Source: Kangiellaceae bacterium
GTDB taxonomy: Bacteria; Pseudomonadota; Gammaproteobacteria; Enterobacterales; Kangiellaceae
Length of the DNA stretch: 28,757 nt
Assembly (NCBI GenBank): GCA_030590405.1
Contig: JAUUYO010000003.1
Coordinates: 1-28,757 of the forward strand
Direction: 5' to 3'
Part shown: positions 23,694 through 28,757 of the stretch, piece after piece
Layout of the letters: every line of letters starts with the position of its first letter
Position numbering within the stretch: position 1 is the stretch's first letter
Translations under genes and position numbers: made by a program
The notes under the pieces: model-generated
What the model was told of the DNA's origin: nothing
The model's input: only the letters and a program-made list of their open reading frames with translations
Database searches by the model: none

Positions 23694-24491
23694 ATGAAAA
23701 TAATAGGCATACTATTGGATGCTATCAAACGCGATAAAAGTTATCTGGTTGGCGCTATATTTACTTTTGCTGCATTGTTTGTTCTGGTCGTGCAACATGA
23801 TTGGCAGTCCAGACCGGCCAATGTTGCTTCTCTGGATTTTGTGACTGAACTGCCTGACTTTATGGGTATTAATGATGTGCAACAAAAAAAGGCCCAGTTT
23901 TTCGCTTATCTAAGACCATTAGTGGATAAAGAAAACAATAAAATAAAATATAAAAAGGAGTTATTACTCAGCATTTTGACTAATATTAAAAACGACAGTT
24001 ATCACACTGGAGTTAACACCAAAAAACTGAATAAATTAGCCAGAGAGTTTGGTTTGAAATCCAAAAATATTCAAGCAAATCTCGAAGAACTGAAAAACCG
24101 AATTGATATTATTCCATCGTCTTTAGTTTTGGCTCAGGCAGCCAATGAATCAGCTTGGGGAACCTCCCGATTTGCCACTCAGGCAAATAATTTATTTGGC
24201 CAATGGTGTTATACTACGGGGTGCGGATTAGTCCCTCAAAAACGTAATGCTGGTAGCCAACATGAAGTTAGAAAATATGCCTCGGTGCAAGACTCGATAT
24301 CAAGTTATATGCGCAATCTTAATTCCCACAATGCCTATACGGGGTTAAGAGATATCCGGGCAGGTTTAAGGCGGCGAGGCCAATCAATAACCGGGGTGAA
24401 ATTAGCCCATGGATTATCCAGTTATTCCGAAAGAGGGCAAGATTATGTTGATGAGTTAATCAACATGATTAAATATAATGGCCTGGAGTAA
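23694..24491 (+). CDS. Bax-like glucosaminidase-domain protein
   Basis: A 265-residue protein with one N-terminal membrane helix (about 18-33) and a C-terminal glucosaminidase domain (about 135-262), similar to E. coli Bax. The putative catalytic Glu is E152 in AANESAWGTSRF, followed by NNLFGQWC and RKYASVQDSISSYMRNLNSH, which are typical of the GH73-type fold. It probably acts on peptidoglycan in the periplasm while anchored to the inner membrane. The start at 23694 has AGGAG 6 nt upstream; an open frame continues about 77 codons further but overlaps the divergent transporter gene and has no support. A TATACT at 23634-23639 may be its -10. Confidence 0.87.
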   Translation: MKIIGILLDAIKRDKSYLVGAIFTFAALFVLVVQHDWQSRPANVASLDFVTELPDFMGINDVQQKKAQFFAYLRPLVDKENNKIKYKKELLLSILTNIKNDSYHTGVNTKKLNKLAREFGLKSKNIQANLEELKNRIDIIPSSLVLAQAANESAWGTSRFATQANNLFGQWCYTTGCGLVPQKRNAGSQHEVRKYASVQDSISSYMRNLNSHNAYTGLRDIRAGLRRRGQSITGVKLAHGLSSYSERGQDYVDELINMIKYNGLE

Positions 24492-24522
24492 AAAAATAAC
24501 CAGGGCATCTCTTATTTAGCTC

Positions 24523-24551
24523 CTTGATTTTAATTACCTATGCCCCCATCA
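24523..24551 (+). promoter_or_regulatory. Sigma-32-type heat-shock promoter of clpB
   Basis: CTTGATT (24523-24529) as -35 and CCCCATCA (24544-24551) as -10, separated by 14 nt, fit the RpoH consensus CTTGAAA / CCCCATNT with two mismatches in the -35 and one in the -10. It lies 48 bp before the clpB ATG, as expected for a heat-shock chaperone. Confidence 0.75.
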
Positions 24552-24598
24552 TTTACTTAATGACTAATTATCTACTTAATTAATAGGGGGTTATCCTC

Positions 24599-27166
24599 AT
24601 GCGAATGGATAAACTAACCAGCAAATTTCAGCTGGCAATTGCTGACGCTCAATCCTTGGCTCTTGGCCGTGAACATCAATTTATCGAACCCATTCATATG
24701 ATGACGGCTTTGCTGAATCAGGAAGGGGGCAGCGTGCGACATTTAATGGCGCAAACTGATATTAATTTACATAGCCTGCGATCACAATTAGCCGAAGCAT
24801 TAGATCGCTTGCCTCAAGTTGAAGGTACGCCCGGTGATGTGCATATTTCTAATGATCTGGCTCGCCTGTTAAACCATTGCGACAAGCTTGCCCAACAACG
24901 GAAAGATCAATATATTTCCAGTGAACTATTTGTGCTTGCTGCCATTGAAGATAAAGGCAACTTAGGTAATATTTTAAGAGATCTTAATGCCAACAAAGCA
25001 GTCACAGAAAAAGCCATCGAACAAGTTCGTGGCGGCCAGTCCATTGATGATCCAAATGCTGAAGAGCAACGCCAGGCATTGGAAAAATACAGTATTGATT
25101 TAACCGAGCGAGCAGAGCAAGGAAAGCTGGATCCTGTGATCGGTCGAGATGATGAAATTCGTCGTACTATCCAGGTTTTACAGCGCCGTTCAAAAAATAA
25201 TCCAGTATTAATTGGTGAGCCGGGAGTGGGTAAAACTGCCATCGTCGAAGGACTCGCACAACGAATTATTAACGGTGAAGTACCCGAAGGCATCAAAGGT
25301 AAACGAGTGCTTTCGCTTGATATGGGCGCACTAATTGCCGGGGCAAAGTTTCGTGGAGAGTTTGAAGAAAGATTAAAAGCGGTGCTTAACGATTTGTCCA
25401 AGCAAGAAGGCCAGATTATTTTATTTATTGATGAATTACATACCATGGTTGGCGCCGGAAAATCAGAAGGTTCCATGGATGCTGGTAATATGTTGAAACC
25501 GGCATTAGCCAGAGGCGAATTACATTGCGTTGGCGCAACGACTTTGGATGAATATCGTAAATACGTTGAGAAAGATGCCGCGCTTGAAAGGCGTTTTCAA
25601 AAAGTTCAGGTGGGAGAGCCAACGGTAGAAGATACTATTGCTATTTTACGTGGGCTAAAAGAACGTTATGAAGTTCATCACGGGGTTGATATAACCGATC
25701 CTGCGATTGTCGCCGCAGCGACTTTGTCTCACCGATATATCTCAGATCGAAAACTGCCGGATAAAGCGATTGATCTGATTGATGAAGCTGCGAGTTTAAT
25801 TCGCATGGAAATCGATTCTAAGCCGGAAGAAATGGATCGTTTAGAAAGACAATTAATCCAGCAAAAAATGCAACGTGAAGCGCTCAAAAAAGAGAATGAC
25901 GCAAGCTCAAAAAAACGTCTGGCAGAGCTTGAAAATAAAATTTCTGAAATGGAAAGAGGTTTTTCTGAACTAGATGAAATTTGGAAATCAGAAAAAGCCG
26001 CCGTTCACGGTACTCAAAGTATTAAAACCGATCTGGAAAGAGCGAGAATTGATTTTGACGCCGCTAAAAGGGCGGGTGATCTAGCTCGCATGTCGGAACT
26101 TCAATACGGAAGAATCCCAGAACTGGAGCAGCAACTGGATATGGCCAGTCAGGTAGAAATGCAGGAAATGACATTGCTTAGAAACAAAGTCAGTGAAGAT
26201 GAAATTGCTCACGTCGTATCTAAATGGACCGGCATCCCGGTTAATAAAATGTTAGAAGGTGAAAAAGAAAAATTATTAAAGATTGAGCAACATTTACATA
26301 GCCAGGTGATCGGTCAAACTGAGGCAGTATCGGCAGTCTCCAATGCAGTACGCAGATCAAGAGCTGGACTATCTGATCCAAACCGTCCTAATGGCTCTTT
26401 TCTTTTCCTTGGGCCAACTGGAGTGGGTAAAACAGAGTTATGCAAAGCCTTGGCCACATTTTTGTTTGACTCAGAAGATGCGATGGTCAGAATTGATATG
26501 TCAGAGTTTATGGAAAAGCATTCTGTGGCACGATTGATTGGTGCCCCTCCCGGTTATGTCGGATATGATGAAGGTGGATATTTAACCGAACTGGTCAGGC
26601 GTAAACCTTACTCAGTTATCTTGCTGGATGAAGTCGAAAAAGCTCATCCCGATGTGTTTAATATTTTATTGCAGGTATTGGAAGATGGTCGATTAACTGA
26701 CGGCCAGGGTAGAACTGTCGATTTTAGAAACACCGTGATTATTATGACTTCCAATTTAGGTTCGGATTTAATTATGGAATCGGCTGGTGAAGAACATTAT
26801 GAAGAATTAAAGCAGAAAATTAATGGGGTGATTGGTGATTATTTCAGGCCTGAGTTTTTAAACCGGATTGACGAGACGGTTATATTCCATTCGTTAGAAA
26901 AAGACCATGTTAAACAAATTGCCAGCATTCAATTAAAGCAACTAGGCGTTCGATTAGCGGATAATGATTTCGAATTTGAATTTTCCAGTGAGGCATTAAG
27001 TCTTATCGCTGATAAAGGATTTGATCCGGTTTATGGTGCCAGGCCATTAAAAAGGGCTATCCAGCAGTGGATTGAAAATCCACTAGCGGAAAAAATCTTA
27101 AGTGGTCAATTAGAGCATGGAGGATTGGTATCTCTGGATGTTGAAGAAGGGGAGTTTGTTTTTTGA
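24599..27166 (+). CDS. clpB: ATP-dependent disaggregase ClpB
   Basis: Hexameric AAA+ chaperone that extracts proteins from aggregates together with DnaK. All domains are present in 855 residues (E. coli 857): N domain with two Clp repeats (1-145), NBD1 with Walker A GEPGVGKT (206-213), the coiled-coil middle domain (about 410-525), NBD2 with Walker A GPTGVGKT (605-612), and the C-terminal domain ending in VDVEEGEF-like residues. The middle domain distinguishes it from ClpA and ClpX. The ATG at 24599 follows a GGGGG ribosome site by 8 nt. Transcription likely depends on sigma-32. Confidence 0.98.
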   Translation: MRMDKLTSKFQLAIADAQSLALGREHQFIEPIHMMTALLNQEGGSVRHLMAQTDINLHSLRSQLAEALDRLPQVEGTPGDVHISNDLARLLNHCDKLAQQRKDQYISSELFVLAAIEDKGNLGNILRDLNANKAVTEKAIEQVRGGQSIDDPNAEEQRQALEKYSIDLTERAEQGKLDPVIGRDDEIRRTIQVLQRRSKNNPVLIGEPGVGKTAIVEGLAQRIINGEVPEGIKGKRVLSLDMGALIAGAKFRGEFEERLKAVLNDLSKQEGQIILFIDELHTMVGAGKSEGSMDAGNMLKPALARGELHCVGATTLDEYRKYVEKDAALERRFQKVQVGEPTVEDTIAILRGLKERYEVHHGVDITDPAIVAAATLSHRYISDRKLPDKAIDLIDEAASLIRMEIDSKPEEMDRLERQLIQQKMQREALKKENDASSKKRLAELENKISEMERGFSELDEIWKSEKAAVHGTQSIKTDLERARIDFDAAKRAGDLARMSELQYGRIPELEQQLDMASQVEMQEMTLLRNKVSEDEIAHVVSKWTGIPVNKMLEGEKEKLLKIEQHLHSQVIGQTEAVSAVSNAVRRSRAGLSDPNRPNGSFLFLGPTGVGKTELCKALATFLFDSEDAMVRIDMSEFMEKHSVARLIGAPPGYVGYDEGGYLTELVRRKPYSVILLDEVEKAHPDVFNILLQVLEDGRLTDGQGRTVDFRNTVIIMTSNLGSDLIMESAGEEHYEELKQKINGVIGDYFRPEFLNRIDETVIFHSLEKDHVKQIASIQLKQLGVRLADNDFEFEFSSEALSLIADKGFDPVYGARPLKRAIQQWIENPLAEKILSGQLEHGGLVSLDVEEGEFVF

Positions 27167-27580
27167 TGTTATCGTTTTTGAAGTCTAGAATGGTGAGACT
27201 GGCTGCTGGAATTTCAGTTATCCCCGATCAAATCAAAAACTGAGGTAGAAATATCTTAAAAATGTTGCGTGAAAACGATGAATGTAGGCGCCCAAGTTAC
27301 GGTTTCGAGTAAAATAACGGGACTAATCGCGCTGCCCAGTGCGAACGACCAGGGGCTTTTTGGTTACTTTTTTGGCTCTTGAAAAAAGTAACTCGCAAGA
27401 AAGCGAAGCGTTGCGAAACCGCTTTTGATCGTAAAAAACAAAAAATGTAAAACGTCCATTTGAACGTCCGCTTCTCGAACAATACACCCATAAATGTTAA
27501 AAAACATTCACTAGGCGATAAGGCTAAGCTTTGCTAAAATTAGTTATAGAAATTGCCCATAAAAACGGAGTTTTCCCATA
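27167..27580. other. Repeat-containing intergenic region clpB / galE
   Basis: 414 bp without a credible gene. Its central part (about 27270-27490) has the look of a dispersed repeat, including the hairpin listed separately. A 64-codon minus-strand frame here translates to VTFFKSQKSNQKAPGRS-like text that I recall as a recurrent spurious peptide of such repeats. Two copies of ACGTCC lie at 27453-27470. CGGAG 12-16 nt upstream of the galE ATG is a plausible ribosome site. Confidence 0.5.
27363..27392. repeat. Perfect 11-bp hairpin in dispersed-repeat sequence
   Basis: GTTACTTTTTT (27363-27373) pairs perfectly with AAAAAAGTAAC (27382-27392) around an 8-nt loop. The surrounding GGGGCTTTTTGGTTACTTTTT pattern is familiar from repeats found between genes in many gammaproteobacteria. 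Its role is unknown; it might act as a weak terminator after clpB. Confidence 0.7.
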
Positions 27581-28600
27581 ATGTCCCAGAAGATCCTTGT
27601 CACTGGCGGCGCTGGATACATCGGCAGCCACACCAGCTTATTATTACTCGAAGCAGGCTTCGAAGTGGTGGTGGTCGATAACCTCAGCAACTCATCAGTC
27701 GAATCATTAAGACGGGTCGAAAAACTCACCGATCAATTTATTCGCTTCTATAAAGTCGATTTAACCAATTTTGATGCACTAAGTGATATTTTTAAAGAGC
27801 ACCAGTTTGATGCAGTAGTTCATTTTGCCGGACTAAAAGCGGTAGGTGAGTCATCCCAGATCCCGCTAACTTATTACGAGCAGAATATCTACGGTACCAT
27901 TAACCTGATGAAGGCGATGCAAAAATTTAATTGCAAGCGAATCGTATTCAGCTCTTCCGCCACTGTTTATGGCGATCCTGCCAGCGTGCCGATTAAAGAA
28001 GACTTTCCAATTTCCGCAACCAATCCATACGGACGTACCAAACTCTTTATCGAAGAAATTATGCGCGATCAGGCGATTGCCGACAGCGACTGGCAAATCG
28101 TACTACTGCGTTATTTTAACCCGGTTGGTGCCCACAAAAGTGGTCAGATAGGCGAAGATCCTCAAGGTATTCCGAATAATTTAATGCCATTTATCAGTCA
28201 GGTAGCGGTTGGTAAAAGAGAGAAACTCTCTGTTTTTGGCAATGATTATCCAACTCCCGACGGCACAGGGGTCAGGGATTATATTCACGTAGTGGATTTA
28301 TCCGATGCCCATGTAAAAGCTATCCAGAAAATAACAGGTTTACTGGGAGTAACTACCCTGAATTTGGGCACGGGCAAAGGGTATTCGGTGCTCGATATGG
28401 TCAAAGCGTTCGAAAAAGGTTCAGGAAAAACAATTGCTTATGAAATTGTCGATCGCCGTCCCGGTGATATCGCCGAATGTTGGGCTGACCCGGCGCTGGC
28501 CAACAAAGTACTCAGTTGGAAAGCCACTAAAGGCCTTGATGATATGATAGATGATACCTGGCGATGGCAGAGCCAGAATCCGCTGGGGTATGATTCTTAG
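27581..28600 (+). CDS. galE: UDP-glucose 4-epimerase GalE
   Basis: NAD-dependent short-chain dehydrogenase family enzyme that interconverts UDP-glucose and UDP-galactose for cell-surface polysaccharide or galactose use. The NAD loop TGGAGYIGS lies at 8-16, the catalytic Ser in SSSATVYG (124-131), and the Tyr-Lys pair is Y150 and K154 in NPYGRTK. Length 339 matches E. coli GalE (338). No other gal or polysaccharide gene is next to it within the window, so a broader specificity (UDP-GlcNAc) cannot be excluded. Confidence 0.96.
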   Translation: MSQKILVTGGAGYIGSHTSLLLLEAGFEVVVVDNLSNSSVESLRRVEKLTDQFIRFYKVDLTNFDALSDIFKEHQFDAVVHFAGLKAVGESSQIPLTYYEQNIYGTINLMKAMQKFNCKRIVFSSSATVYGDPASVPIKEDFPISATNPYGRTKLFIEEIMRDQAIADSDWQIVLLRYFNPVGAHKSGQIGEDPQGIPNNLMPFISQVAVGKREKLSVFGNDYPTPDGTGVRDYIHVVDLSDAHVKAIQKITGLLGVTTLNLGTGKGYSVLDMVKAFEKGSGKTIAYEIVDRRPGDIAECWADPALANKVLSWKATKGLDDMIDDTWRWQSQNPLGYDS

Positions 28601-28617
28601 GCGCAGTCCACAGCTCC

Positions 28618-28672
28618 GAAAGAAGTTGATTGTTAATATTCAGAAAAAAAATCTTGCACATAAACTTCTTTC
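28618..28672. repeat. 10-bp perfect inverted repeat after galE overlapping a promoter
   Basis: GAAAGAAGTT (28618-28627) is the exact inverse of AACTTCTTTC (28663-28672), 35 nt apart. The right arm lies in the spacer of the promoter at 28654-28681. It has no T-tail, so it is a poor terminator for galE. It could be an operator, or a coincidence of low-complexity sequence. Confidence 0.5.
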
Positions 28673-28681
28673 TGCTATTAT
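28654..28681 (+). promoter_or_regulatory. Strong sigma-70-type promoter pointing out of the window
   Basis: TTGCAC (-35, 28654-28659), a 16-nt spacer, then TATTAT (-10, 28676-28681), followed by the GC-rich CGCGCCGTC. A GC-rich discriminator after a good -10 is common at promoters of ribosomal and other translation genes. The gene served lies beyond position 28757. Confidence 0.65.
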
Positions 28682-28757
28682 TCGCGCCGTCTGAAAAATC
28701 TTATTAAATCGACAGGTTTTAAGACAAAGCAAAGCTTTAAGATATTTCAAAATTTCA

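Noticed and set aside
24907..25476. 189-codon minus-strand frame inside clpB
   Set aside because: Antisense to the highly conserved NBD1 coding region of clpB; codon pattern follows the sense gene.
27297..27491. 64-codon minus-strand frame before galE
   Set aside because: It lies wholly in repeat-like sequence and its translation resembles spurious peptides from dispersed repeats; no ribosome site.

Overview
The window reads as ordinary chromosome from an AT-rich, aerobic or microaerobic gammaproteobacterium, probably a marine one. The support is a CmoA/CmoB tRNA wobble-modification pair, an IscR-regulated Suf operon with SufT and an A-type carrier, a cbb3-type oxidase with a perfect FNR/ANR box, ClpB behind a sigma-32-like promoter, and MoaB, SuhB, PepE and Bax homologues. 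A Kangiella/Aliikangiella-like origin is plausible, but this is only an impression from gene content and composition. There is no sign of plasmid, phage or transposase genes.

Layout. Positions 1-3482 (minus strand) hold ccoN-ccoO-ccoQ-ccoP followed by the first 48 codons of ccoG, which runs off the window edge. An FNR box with a correctly spaced -10 lies upstream of ccoN, and a perfect 12-bp hairpin separates ccoP from ccoG. Positions 3949-6513 (plus) hold a large RND-superfamily membrane protein with an acidic 15-bp tandem repeat. Positions 6599-13493 (minus) are one Fe-S assembly operon, iscR-sufB-sufC-sufD-sufS-A-type carrier-sufT-sufE. It has a near-consensus IscR type-1 site upstream and two unusual insertions: a 15-bp tandem repeat between iscR and sufB, and an inverted-repeat element between sufB and sufC. 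suhB (minus) and moaB (plus) diverge at about 14.4-14.8 kb, followed by a secreted DUF885 peptidase (plus).

Positions 17300-21354 (minus) hold a degenerate HD-GYP protein and a pepE-cmoA-cmoB cluster in which cmoA and cmoB overlap by ATGA. Next come a 166-bp MITE-like palindrome, a TetR-family regulator with a good terminator, and an EamA/DMT transporter. The last part (plus) holds a Bax-like glucosaminidase, clpB, a repeat-rich 414-bp intergenic region and galE. A strong sigma-70-type promoter at the right edge points out of the window.

The genes fall into known housekeeping blocks: low-oxygen respiration, Fe-S cluster assembly, Moco synthesis, tRNA modification, proteostasis and envelope functions. 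I found no convincing new multi-gene system. The most unusual items are the intergenic repeat elements (four or more distinct inverted-repeat types), the tandem-repeat leader with an overlapping short ORF before sufB, the acidic-repeat RND protein, and the HD-GYP protein that has lost its metal-binding residues.
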